Shown: positions 13,107 to 25,135 of the stretch, piece by piece | Layout of the letters: each line of letters starts with the position of its first letter | How positions within the stretch are numbered: position 1 is the stretch's first letter | NCBI GenBank assembly: GCA_021234155.1 | Contig: JAJEKV010000013.1 | Span: forward strand, 22,294,065-22,358,064 | From: Isoetes taiwanensis | Taxonomy: Eukaryota; Streptophyta; Lycopodiopsida; Isoetales; Isoetaceae | Reading direction: 5' to 3' | DNA: 64,000 nucleotides | Translations under genes and position numbers: made by a program | The notes under the pieces: model-generated | The model's input: only the letters and a program-made list of their open reading frames with translations | Database searches by the model: none | Told to the model about the DNA's origin: nothing

Positions 13107-15089
13107 TTTTGGAGGTCCTAACGGATTTCCACCGGTTTACAAAGAACTCATGGCTCCTAGAAGAAATGAATGCGAAGAAGCTCGCGAACCATTGGAACCA
13201 CAAGGAGTACTGTTGCAGCTGTGGTGCAGCCAAATTGTGCAATCCCACGTTGTTTTGAGCTAAGTTTGCCCATTACTCCACCCATATTTGAGCCAACCAT
13301 GAATGCCAACCATTTTCCTCAAGGTATTCGATGAATATTATAGAGATTATGGTTGTAAAAAGGGTCAGGGTTTTCTCGAAGTTTAAGAGATGCATGAAAT
13401 CTCGATGAGGCATATGCTTGGTGTGAGCATGTGACCTCGCTTATGGGTACTAATACATATGAGAGTCTTGTGCAGCAATTTTTAGTTAGGTTTGGTAAAC
13501 TGTCGCCTCTCAAGAGCTAGCAAACGAAGCTGTACTTTTTGTATAAGGGCGTGTGAAAGTATTAACCACTATGTGGAAAGGTTTAGTGCATACCTGAGGA
13601 AATGCCAAAAGAGTCGTACCTACTCCCACACTCTATTTTGTGGCTGCTTTCATTAAGGGACCACTCACCAAGACCTAAGGTGCACGTGAAGATGCTAAAA
13701 ATTCAAAATCAGAAGGTTTTGATACCATACACAAAGCTTTTGAAAAGGCAACTAAAAATCTCCAATGATATGTCCTTTTACCGATAACCATGTAAACCAT
13801 TGTGTCGACCCTTTTTATCCGTTTATGAGCGTGAGTATGAGCATGTACCCGTGTGCAAAGGCAAAAAGAAAGAAGAAAGTCCAAAGATGAAGAAGCTACA
13901 CCTAAAAGCAATGAATCCAAGAATGAGATGGCCAAAATGTCTCGAGACCATTGCAGAACTGACCAAACAACTTTGAGTTGAAGAACAAACAAAAACTTAT
14001 CCCCCCTTGTGCACATTGTTTCAAAGATACTCATCCTTCTCGATATTTGCTATTACATGAGCATGCTTAAAATGTGGAAAGAAAGGTCATTTTGGAAAGA
14101 TCGGCTTCGTGCAATTTCTCAAGCAAGGAAATAGGTCATCTCAAGACAAATGTTTTGTCAAGGAATACTTTGACAAGCAGGACAAAGGCAAGAAATTTGA
14201 AGGGACATCTGCCATTAGGTTTGTAGAGGAATATGAGGAGCAAGAAGAGATCATGGTGGTACAGACAAGAAAAATGTTGGAAAATGGGACACCCGGCAGA
14301 TAAAGGTATGAGCAAGAACATTCCCATACAACAAAGAAGTTCGTGTAATAGCTCCACCTCCTTTTGAGAAGTTTAATAAAAAAGACAAAGAGTTAGATGA
14401 GCTAGATGTGATCCCGAAAAAGTTCTAAAGTAAGCATAGATCTCCTCACACTTCTCCGAATTGCACCTAGCTATAGAGAGAAAAATATTGAAGTGTAATG
14501 ATGTTGAACAAATTTCTTTTACCCATGTGCATGAGACAGAAGGTAGTATTAACTCAAGAAGAAAAGGATCCGTGTGCCTTCACTTGCTTCCCTAGTTTAG
14601 GTGACTTGCATTTATCTAGGGTCTTGCTAGATGGAGGTTCCCACTAAATGTCATGCCCTCAAAGATGTAATGAAGAAATGTGGTCTTGTACGTCACTCAA
14701 CCATCACCTGTCATATTGAGGTCATTCTCAATGCTAAAATAAAACACGTAGGACTAGTGACAAAGGTGCCAATAGAAATTGAAGGTATAATTGTTGAGGC
14801 AAGTTTCATAGTTGTGGCTTTGAAGATAACCGTAATGTGACCGACACATATGACTTGTTGTTGGGAAGGAGATGGTTGTCTCATCGTAGATGCTAGACCG
14901 TGTCTGGTCCAAAGGGCGGTGTACTATTTCAAATGGAGCAAGAACCGTAACTCTATACAATAAAACAAAAAAGTGATGCTAATCGCATAACTTTATAGAA
15001 CAAGACATGTTGATTGAAGATGAGCCAGTGTGTTAAAAATGCCCATTTACCCGCAAAACCAATAGAAATCATACCCACCTTTTAGATGA

Positions 15090-15500
15090 CCCTGACATAG
15101 AAGCAAAACCCAATAGAGGTGTGTTGTGGTTTGATGGTGGAATTTCAATCAAATTGAATATAGCATCTTCTCGCAATACATCGAAACTCGGCCAATAAAC
15201 TTTTTATCCAAAGTTGGTAGAGTGCATGAAGGATCACTTCAAATATGGCTGAATATAAGGCGCCAGTAGAAATGGGCTTAGAAGAGTCTTTGGCTTTAGG
15301 TTTGACTAACATATCTATCTTTGGTGACTCTCAACCGATATGCATTTAACCGGAGAATATCAAACAAAAAACAGACATGTCGGAACTCAAAGAAAGGGTA
15401 CCGCAATTGCTAAGCAAGTTCAAGGCTTGGGAGATCAAACATATACCTAGGGAGGAAAATTGTGAAGCGCATGCACTTTGCGCAACCGAAAAACCTTGAC
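15090..15500 (+). other. RNase H-like segment upstream of RT in the Ty3 element
   Basis: The conceptual translation shows a WFDGG start, a GLTNISIFGDSQ core and an IKHIPREENCEAHAL end. This is the pattern of the extra (archaeal-type) RNase H domain known from some plant LTR elements. Here it lies before the reverse transcriptase rather than after the usual RNase H. It is part of a broken fossil element and the call is by motif only. Confidence 0.55.
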
Positions 15501-15769
15501 TATTTGGTCGAGGGAGCTATAAATGAAGATGAGTTGAACAAGGAAGATGCAACACAACTTTTATCCTATTCTCGTGATAGATGCACAAAGAAGAAAAAGA
15601 GGTAAAAGAGTTAACCATCAACAAAAATGGGCGGGTGTAAGAACACTTTTCCTTGAGATCTATTTGATAGCAAAGATGAGGCCTCTTTAAAAATTTTCTT
15701 TGAGAGCTGGAAGGATGTATTTGCCCGATTATACGTAATTAGTAGGAGTGAGGACCGGATATCCGGAGT

Positions 15770-16480
15770 TTGAAATAAAGATAAAAGAAGATGCTAAACC
15801 CAGAATGCAAAAACTCGAAGAATAAATGCATCACCGCTTACCACGATCGAGAGAGGAATTATTGAAGATGAAGGAAGCCGGGTTATCAAAGAGATAACAA
15901 ATCCTCGACCGGGTTGTCTTGCATTGTTCCAAAGAGAAAAGAAAAATAAGAGCATTAGATCTTGTGATAGATTACAGGGGATCTAAACAAGGCCACTATT
16001 AAAGATTGTTATCCATTACCATTTCTAGAAGAAGTGTTACATGCAACCCAGGAAAGAAATATATTCCTTTTTGGATGGATTTTCGTGTTTCAATCAAATC
16101 AAGATAAAAGAGGCGATCAAGCTAAGACCTCTTTCATAACCCCTGGGGTACTTTTGCCATGATGAAAATGCCTTTTGGCTTGATGAATGCATCTGCTACC
16201 TTTCAAAGAGCAATGGATAAAATATTCCAAAGCATGCCAATGTCAAATTTTAGAGTTTTCTTGGATGATTTATGCCTAGGATCTTCTCGACTAAGCATAT
16301 GGAGTTGTCGGGACAATGACAATGGAATTGTGCAGAAGGGTGGAGTGTGCTTGAATCCAAAAAAGTGTGTATTTCTCTTTCTAAAGGTGAATTGTTAGGT
16401 CATGAGGTATCTACTCAAAGGGATCAAAGTGTCTCAAGGAAAGATGGAGGCCTTGAAGAAATTAGCTCCACCTAAAACCT
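15770..16480 (+). other. Ty3/gypsy reverse transcriptase region (fossil)
   Basis: Recognisable blocks are YRDLNKATIKDCYPLPF-like residues, then MPFGLMNASATFQRAMDKIF and a downstream FLDD box. These are diagnostic of Ty3/gypsy reverse transcriptase. The region is broken. Confidence 0.8.
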
Positions 16481-17279
16481 TAAAAGCGTGAAAAGTTTCA
16501 TGGGCTTGACAAGTTTTTTGAGAATGTATGTGCCTAACTTTTCACACATCATAAGTCCTTTGGCAGCTCGACACGTGTTTGGCAAGTATAACAAGAATGA
16601 GAGCAAATTCATTGCAATAGAATGGACGGATGAATGTCAAAATTTGATTTGACCCGTTGATAACCTCCATATGCCAATCGAGATTCTTAAACCACCAGAC
16701 CTTGCTCAACCATTCCGGGCATATATCGTGTCACTAGCAAAGTCAGAGGCATAGCACTCATGCGTAAACATGGGATAATATCTTTTGCCCGAAAAAATTT
16801 GGTCCGATCTTTGAAAACAAAATTCCCAAGAATGGAAAAAAGTGCGGCCGGAATAATGTTTTTCCTACAAAGGCTTGGTCATATAGTTCAAAGACAACGA
16901 GGTAAAAGTAATGATGCATCAAAATCCTATTCCCATGCTGCTTCCGTAAAACTTCGAGCAAGGCTAAGTTATGTAGATGGGCCGCAAGATACTGGGATTA
17001 CAATCTAAAAGTTAGAACCGCCAAAACAATCAAGAGTCCTAGTGATTATTTGACCAATAAGGTGTTTGAGTTTGAAGATTTTGATGGTTTAAGTAATCTT
17101 GAAGTGTGTGAAATTGCTACTAACCTTGTGCTATCCAAAGAAGATGCAAGAAGACCCGGGTGATGAAATCATCAAGTTTCTCAAACATGAAGAGGTACCA
17201 CAAAACTTCCTGTGCAATCAGTTTGAGAAGATTCAAAGAAAGAGCAAAAACATACGTAATGATTGAGATGTGCTATGTA

Positions 17280-18365
17280 AAATTGATCAATCTGGTGTTT
17301 TATTAAGGTGTGTTGGAGTCGTGTCGAAGAAGTTGATACCGAGGCTTGTCATGAAGGAATTTGTGGAGGCCACTATCAGGTGACACAAACCGCAAAGAAA
17401 ATACTCAGTCTGGATACTATTGGCCTAGCTTGTTTAAAGATTGTTATGAAACCATCGAGAGATGCCATAAATGCGGATACATGGTAGAAGAATTCTTCAC
17501 CGCTGCCTTTGACCGGCATCACGTCTCGAGTGTCCATTCCAAACTTGGGGACTAGACTTCATAGGACCTATAAATCCAAATTCTCCCTCTCAACATGAAT
17601 ACATACTAGTGGCAACAGATTTCTTTTTACCAAGTGGGCGCGTAGGTCGTCCCCATTGAGACAAGCAAATGCTCTCTGAGGCACTCGGTTCATGAATGAT
17701 GTGATCAACAACCCTAAAGACCTTTGAAAGTAAAGCATGTGAAAAGCCCAAAGATACTACCCTCAAGGCAATGGCCAGTGAATCTACCAACAAGGTGCTA
17801 AAAGCTATTCTCAAGAAAACAATAGAGGTGCATAAAAAGATTGGCACCTTAAATTACATGATGCACTTTGGGCATATAGAACTACAATTAAAAGTGCTAC
17901 TAATCATACACCTTTTGCTCTTGTCTATGGTGTTGAGGTCATTGTTCCAAAGTGGAATTGGAGTTACCCTCATTAAGGTTGGCTCTAAAGATTCAAATGC
18001 TGAGATAGAGGAAGCATACAGGAAAGGTTTGATAGATTGCTCCATCTAGAAGAAGAGAGGTTTGAAGCGAGAGAATACCATGTTGCTTAAGAAAGCAAAG
18101 GATGCAAAGAAGATTCAAAGCCATTCACAAATTACAAGGAAGTTTCAAAGAAGGAGAGCTGGTTCTCAAATGGGACAAGGCAAAGGAAAACACAAAGAGT
18201 AAATTTGATCGCTTATGGGAAGGGCCATACAAAATCTGTGGACAAGCGTACAAATTCTTACTTCCTAGAAGATATCACAACAGTCAAGAAACTCATAAAC
18301 CCTATAAACATATTGCATCCGAAAAGGTATTGGCAACAACATATTTGTATGAGTTTGTTTGAATA
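17280..18365 (+). other. Ty3/gypsy integrase region (fossil)
   Basis: An H2C2-type zinc-binding start (SGYYWPSLFKDCYETIERCH) is followed by the core opening WGLDFIGPINPNSP and, near the end, a stretch reading KFDRLWEGPYKI that is typical of the integrase C-terminal part in plant Ty3 elements. The region is broken. Confidence 0.75.
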
Positions 18366-18450
18366 GAACAGGTTAGTGGATAGTTAGCCATTTGAGTTAT
18401 TAGAAACACTAGCTTTAAAGTTAATAGGCATGTTCCTTAAAAATGTGGAT

Positions 18451-18525
18451 GCTTGTGCTCTTTTAGTGTTATTGAATGCTTGTGCTCTTTTAGTGTTATT
18501 GAGTGCTTGTGCTCTTTTTTAAGTG
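18451..18525 (+). repeat. 27-bp tandem repeat in the 3' noncoding part of the Ty3 element
   Basis: Three units, starting at 18451, 18478 and 18505, each open with GCTTGTGCTCTTTT. The first two are nearly identical. A poly(A)-rich tract follows at about 18552-18580. Confidence 0.8.
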
Positions 18526-19347
18526 TTGTTTTGAAATTGCTTTCATAAGACAAAAAAAAAAAAAAAGAAAAAAAAAAAGAGAAAATAGGTTTAACTTTGA
18601 CATCTTGTGTGTATTATGATGTTGCAGTTGAGTTCACAATCATGACAAAGATAAGAGGAGTTGTTTTCTAACATATATAAAACTTGTCATAACAGGTCCA
18701 TCACCGAGTAATCTCCACCGAAAGCAAACAGTTGCCCTCCAATTCATATCAGCGGCAATTCTTCAGCGATGCAGATCCCAAGCGACTAAATATTACCACA
18801 ATTAGCCGGGAGAATGTGGCACTAACATCATATTTTTTCCACACCTGCAGGTTCACTTGATACATTCCATTCATGTTCATCCGCCTTTGTTCCATTCTCA
18901 TCTAGCCCTTGCTTCCCAAATCTTTTTTTCAAGAGAGAGAACGACACCGCTACCTTCCATCGACCTCCCATAAAGGTAGCTCAAGTCTAAGAAAAAGTCG
19001 AAAAAACACTCCCAACTCCAATCACTTGTTCCTACTCCACACATCTTTCAAAAAGAAATCAAGCAAGTCAAGTCGGTCATGAGTCAAATCACTCTCGAGT
19101 CAAGTCCCCCTGCTCGAGTTCCATATAAACATCCTTCCGAAGACATCCATTTAAACATCACTCACATCACTATGTCCATCTGTCGGACTTTCCCCAACAT
19201 AATTTCTTTTTTTTCATCTCTTTTTGTCATCATTGCTGCCCATGTTCTCGAATTTCCATTTTCCTACACTACCATCACCATTCTTACGTCATATTTTTGC
19301 TCACAAGGTCGAGGGGACCAGCCGTTCCTTTCCTTTGTTTAGCATGA

Positions 19348-21680
19348 TGTTGCCTGCTATGGCAACATGGCAAAGTGCCATCAAGTCTTATTCATGTTGC
19401 GGGGAAAAAGAAGATACTATGTTGAAGAACCAAGTGAAGACATTGAACTGGAATCAAGGTCACACATTGAGAGGATCTAAGCATCCGGAAGTTTGGAAGA
19501 CCCCTATGAAGTTGGCAAGCTATTAAAATGGTATCTTTTCTCCTTCATGTTGTCATATCTATTCCCCTACCTCACACTCCACATTTCCAACATTCCATCA
19601 CCCCATACCACCATACATCTCACACATAGCCTTTTGTTCCATAGTTGACCTACCACTACCTAAGGCACATTTTCAAAGTTGTTACACCAAAAGGATTGCC
19701 TAAGCATCAAGTTCTACATCATCTTTTGTCATCATGTCATTCCATTATCACACACTCCACACCATGTGGCTAAAAAAAAAAGGAGCATTTTATGCTAGCC
19801 AAAATACAAAAAAAAGGGAAAGGAAAAGCTAAAACACGAGTTTGCCTAGTCACCACCTCCAAGTGACATGGCATGATGACTAGATACATATCTCATCACT
19901 TACAAAGCCACATTGGTCCACTCATCATTTGCTACCTCCATAGGTCATTCACCAAGTTGCCACCTAAGCAACAAGTGTCCACATCACCACATCACTCCAT
20001 ACCATGACATCACTTAACACCATTACATCATTCCACATCATCACATCAACTTGCATCATCAAATGATGACTAGGCAAATGTTGACCAAACCCAAAAAGTT
20101 GGTCAACCATAAGATTGAAATGATTGACAAATGTGCCTATTAGCCTTGTTCTTCCTCCTTGCCACCTCACCAAATCCCATATCTAATGCCTACTCACCCC
20201 ATTCATTTTTTCTACAAAAAACAAAGTATTGCATTTGAAAATTTGATAATACCACCTGATAGCCCTCATGAAGCCATGCCAGCTGGCACAAAAATTTTGA
20301 AAAAAGAGTGTGTATTGATCTTCTAAGTGGCTTTCTTGGGAAACGTGCTTCATTTGAAAAAATGGCAAAACCTACCTACATCTACCCCCCCATCTATCTA
20401 CCCTCTCATCCTCTGCCAAGTGGCGTCCCCCCTGGCATGCCAAGTCGAAACACGAGCCGAGCTTGGCGTGGGAGACCACGTAATCAAGAGAGAGGAAAAT
20501 AGCTCTCTATTTATACCTTAGCCTCTTTTTTGATTTACGCACATTGGGATAATTGCTCTCAAGAAAACTCAGAACCCTAAAAATGTGACTTGCCAAGAAC
20601 TTGTTTTTGTCGATTGAACCGAGTAATCATTACATTGGCTAACCATTCTGTCTGTTGCACCCAAAGAAATGTCTAAACCAACCAAAAACATGGCCAAGAT
20701 CCCGAATTTGCCAAGATCCGGCGGAAACGAGTTTTCAAAGGGGATTCATTCGGACAGAAAAAGTGTGGGCTTTTGGCGCATTTGATTCTGGACGAAGTAC
20801 ACGAAGTGTGAAGTCGAATTGATAGAGTTCCTCCTGCCTTAAGAAATCTATCCTGAGGCACATTATGATCGATTTGTATCCAAAAAATTCATGATTTGTG
20901 TGTTTTAGAGATGTCTTGTTGACTGATCATCTTGATCATTAACATGATATCGAATGTGATGACTTTGATTCGAGTTTAATGAAAATCTGACCTTGGAAGA
21001 TATCATTTGATGCATTTGTATTTGAGTTGACTCTAGTAAATAAAAAAAAACAAACATACTTCTGCATTGGTTTGCATGCAAAGCTCCAGCTGCATTAGTG
21101 CAATCATTTAGGTAAGGAAAAGCAAAAAAAATAGAGAGGAGAAAGATCAATCCATTGATATTCTAAAATCTGCCTCATTTTTCATGGAGAATCAGGTGCT
21201 CAGACATGCTTCTTTAATTACAGACTGAGTTTTTGACCCTGGAAATAGCATGCCCTTATTGTGCAGGGCTCATATTCACTGTTTGAATTTGGTTGGATCA
21301 AAAATCTAGTGCCATTTTCATTTGGCAAAATTTAGTGCACTGTCCAGTCCATTGACCAATTTCTGACTTAGTCAAGAATCATTATTTCTCGCCAACCGTG
21401 AGGACTCTTTGCATAGACTTTCTACAACACCTTCTTCAGATATTATTGTGGTATGCTATGCTAGTTTGGATCCAAAATGTCGAGTACATTGATCTCAGTG
21501 CCTGTTAGAATAAGACTAGTTTTTTTGGCTTTTGGGAAACTAGTGAAATCTTGTTTTCTGGAAGTTTAAGAAACGGATATCTCGGACGCAGTGATCACCT
21601 CAAGTGATCCGGGAGGTCCTAGACCAAAATTAGAGCTTCTTTGACACGAGGTTGGTGGCTTAGCCGGTTTTGCCATCAAC
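19348..21680 (+). repeat. 3' LTR of the Ty3/gypsy element
   Basis: It is a direct repeat of 10796-13106, about 2.33 kb long. Most bases agree. The differences fall mainly at CG and CHG sites and as single-base length changes. It ends at the CATCAAC shared with the 5' LTR, after which the two sequences diverge. Confidence 0.8.
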
Positions 21681-24054
21681 GGTGGCGTGGGCGAAAAATG
21701 CCCCAATTTCCGCGTTACAACAATGTTTGCGTGTCGGGAGAATTCCGGCGAAGAAAATTGGCCTCTGCTTGGACCACCAATTTTCGGCCGGAATTTCTCC
21801 ACGCAAACATTCCTGTATACTTAATGCCGTGTGGCAATGTGGATGAAATGTACCATTCATTGAAGGGTCAGTGTATAAGAAAGTTTGAGATGTTCATGAC
21901 CTTGATTAGTTGGGGTTCCTCAAGTGTTTGTCATGTTTGGATTTGAGGTTGTACTTTTGGTAACACATATCTACTCTATTCTATTCTATTTTAGACAACC
22001 ATGATGTACAATAATGAAAGGGAGGCAAGAACGCAAAAGGTGACAAAGAGCCGTGGGAGTTTGACAAGGACTTAACCTCCTAGAAATCATTAATTGCACA
22101 TGTTTGACCATACTTTAGCAATTGTTTGTCATGTTTTATTTTTTAAGGCCTTAATGAAGTTGGTACTCACATGCTTCAGGTTTATGCCAAGTCATAAAGG
22201 CATTGCAAATGAAATGCTTTTTGCCTTTGTCATTTGTGCCGACCATAAAGAAAATCAAGAAGGAAATCCCATTATTCGAGTTTGGAGCAACGATTTTTCC
22301 TTGACTATAAGAAAGAAAATCTCGTTGTCCAACTATTAATAGGCCAAGTGTAATTGAACGATGTTAATGTTTCTGAAGCAACAATTTTCCCTTGACCTTT
22401 CGAGTGTGTCCCCAGGCTAGAGATACTGCAAAACTATTTACACCGAAAGCTGACAACCGTTCATTACCGAGTACTTATATAGTTTTGTGCTCATATTCAA
22501 ATTGTTGTAAAACCATAGGTACAAAGATGATGTGCAATTTAATGCACCTTTGAAATCCCTTGTTATACATCAAAATTTAGCCTGTCAAAATGTTGCATGT
22601 ATCTCTCCCTAGATATGAATGATCCATTCCACTCCACAATTTCTTGTGAGAGAGACTAAGGATTGATTACATGTATTCTCAACATATTAAATGGATATGC
22701 ATACTAAAGCACAACCTTCTAGAAGTGGGAAAAAATAAACACTCAATGACATTGATTTGAAAACTCTTACCCCTCGAAGTGGCGTTCCATAGTTATGTCT
22801 GCAAAGTAGAGTAGATCAAGGAGTGAATGTTGTTTTTATTTTTATTTTTTTAATCTTTTATTATAATATTCAGTATTCCCCTCAAATATGCTTTGAATGG
22901 GAATGATGAACATAACTCAATTTCCTAAGACGAATTATTAAGCAACATGATTGGGTGGACATGTATATGTTTGAATAAATTCATGGATCCACACGTATGT
23001 AGAGCATGTGGCGAGATACTATTGAAGAAGCTTTGACATCTTTCTAATTGCAACTTAGATAATGTAAAAAGCTACTTAAGTGTAGCTTAAAATAGTTCCA
23101 AAATGTTTGACTACAATAAATGGTGACAGCTCCTATGTAAGAAATGTCGTATTTTATAGTAAATGGTGAATTAACACAAATAGTCACCTATACTATTTTT
23201 TTTCATTGACATAATGTAGAAGAATGGTATCACTGCAAGCGACAATTAAACCTCAGATAGACCTGAGCAGTTCAGATAGTTCAACTGATGGTAGTCCAAA
23301 CATGTCGCCTTCAAAACCTGCTACAATCAATAAAAATGTTATCATTAAATAGCAGATGCAATTTTATCAATTGTGCAGTAAAAGGAGGCCCAAAATTTGC
23401 AGGAGATCTTATTTAGATGTAATCATTGTTTGCAAAGCTAATAATCATGTTCACATAGCTCTTTGTGCTATAATTGTGAGAAGCTTGAGATATACAAAGT
23501 CAATTGCATTATATCCTTTATGTTCTTACATCAAATCGACCACATACAAATTAGATATACAAAGTCGTTAGCATAATAACTATGTGTTTCTACATCAAAT
23601 AGGCTGCAGCAAAACTTAGCCGTTGATGCTTAGCTTTTAGTCAGAGAATGTGCAATATGTCTCCATTGTGTTGGTTAAAACCTCATGAAGTCATTGAGAT
23701 GGCGATTGACATATTCCATGAAATCTGTGGCACCAGGATGTACAAATAATTTCTAAAACCAGAGTTATAATCCCAATGAAAATTACTATGTCAAATTATA
23801 GCTCTATCCACATGTTGAATGCAGTCTAACATTTTCTTCCTTTCTTTTGATAGTTACATTCTGCTGAATTAGCATTATGCTTGCCACTTGAAATAACAAA
23901 TATGATCCATGCATCTATGATTAACCAATTCGACCATAACCAATCTAATTAAAAGCTTCAAAACTAAAGGTTAAAACAATGCCCTATTTGAGAACATTGC
24001 AGGATGAAACTATATGCATCATAAAGCACAATTAACATCTCTAAAACATAAAAA
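21681..24054. other. No recognised gene
   Basis: This AT-rich stretch lies between the Ty3 element and the ATTCT microsatellite. Frames such as 22094-22339 show no known motif. A short TATTC run near 21975 resembles the LINE tails in this window but has no LINE 3' landmark beside it. Confidence 0.4.
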
Positions 24055-24055
24055 C

Positions 24056-24114
24056 TCTATTCTATTCTATTCTATTCTATTCTATTCTATTCTATTCTAT
24101 TCTATTCTATTCTA
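24056..24114. repeat. (ATTCT)n microsatellite
   Basis: About 59 bp of nearly perfect ATTCT pentamers. The unit equals the tail unit of the local LINE family, but the flanks carry none of the LINE 3' landmarks. It may be an expanded tail whose LINE body is lost, or an independent microsatellite. Confidence 0.9.
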
Positions 24115-24329
24115 AAGGGTTGAAAATATATAAAATGATGTTTTAAGTAGGCTGACCAGTTTGTAGCAGAATTTCATTCCATATAGAGCATTGAAGACGG
24201 TAGAAACAGGCAGTGTCAGTAAATTGTAGAGTTGCCAGTGTAGTTTTACATTCATAGTTGTTGAGATTATAACATGCCAGCATAAACAATGGGTGTTAAT
24301 ATTATCCATTATGTATAGAATTCTATAAA

Positions 24330-25135
24330 ACAATTAAAATGAGGTGCAAAAAAGCATTTCAACTGTAAAGGAAGTTGAAAGAGAAACTGGTAAGAAAGTG
24401 AAGTGTGTCGGATCCGGCGAGGTGGGGATTTTCTTTCTACAAAATTCAAACTTTTTTGTGTAGCTAATGGAATTAAGAGACAAACGACTTGCAAGTATAG
24501 CCCCCAACAGAATGGAGTTGCTGAACAAAAAAGTAGAACCATATTAGATGCCATAAGATCCATGATCAAGCATTTAGGGTTACCAAACTATCTTTGGGAG
24601 GAGGCTTTAAAAGGCTGCTATTCTCATCGAGAACAAACTACCTTGAAAGAAGTTTAAAAGGTAATGTGCGAAACTATATGGTCAAATTCCAAAAAATAAA
24701 CTTTAGCATGTTTAGAACCTATGGTTGTTTGGCATTTGTCCATGTTCCCTCTTGAACTAAGGAAGTTAGATGATAAACGTCAAATGGGATTTTTAGTAGG
24801 ATGAATCAAAGGGATACGGGATATTCATTCCAAAGGACATGATTATAGTCATAAGCAGGGATGTTCCTTATGAGGAAGTTTTGTATAAGGATAGACATGA
24901 AATCAAAACAAAAGTATTTAAGGTTGACAATCAAGTGACACCAAGGGAAACACAACGGTATGCAGAATTAGAATCAGACAATGAGTCTGTTGAAGGAAAT
25001 GATAGTGAGACGGATATGGAAAAACAAAAGGAAAAGGAACCAAGTGAGCATACCACCATCAAGAAAGGGAAAACTCGGGTGGAGAAACTAGTGGAAGATG
25101 TACAAGTAAATCATGATGAATATGTAGCATAATAA
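24330..25135 (+). mobile_element. Ty1/copia fragment, broken
   Basis: This fossil holds part of the integrase of a Ty1/copia element: FLSTKFKLFCVANGIKR, then YSPQQNGVAEQKSRTILDA and IRSMIKHLGLPNYLWEEAL, followed by the linker toward the reverse transcriptase (VPYEEVLYKDRHEI, acidic stretch). No LTR, gag or reverse transcriptase is visible nearby. It is a truncated, broken copy with several breaks. Age cannot be estimated because no LTR pair is present. Confidence 0.85.

Larger units (their letters stand above)
10796..21680 (+). mobile_element. Ty3/gypsy LTR retrotransposon, broken
   Basis: This is a fossil element of about 10.9 kb bounded by two long direct repeats that begin TGTTGCC and end near CATCAAC(A). 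Between them, in order, lie a gag-like region with a zinc knuckle (about 13.27-14.33 kb), an aspartic protease region (about 14.6-14.9 kb), an RNase H-like stretch (about 15.1-15.5 kb), reverse transcriptase (about 15.77-16.48 kb), the RT-linked RNase H remnant (about 16.6-17.0 kb), integrase (about 17.3-18.36 kb) and a noncoding 3' stretch of about 1 kb. The reverse transcriptase type is that of plant Ty3/gypsy. The coding part is heavily broken, with well over ten breaks. A candidate 5-bp target repeat flanks the element (GTGAC and GTGGC). The LTRs are still very similar, so insertion was not very ancient. Confidence 0.85.

Noticed and set aside
24056-24114. LINE tail with the body just upstream
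   Set aside because: None of the 3' landmarks (GGTCTCC, GGGTTTTTTAATC) is found next to the microsatellite.
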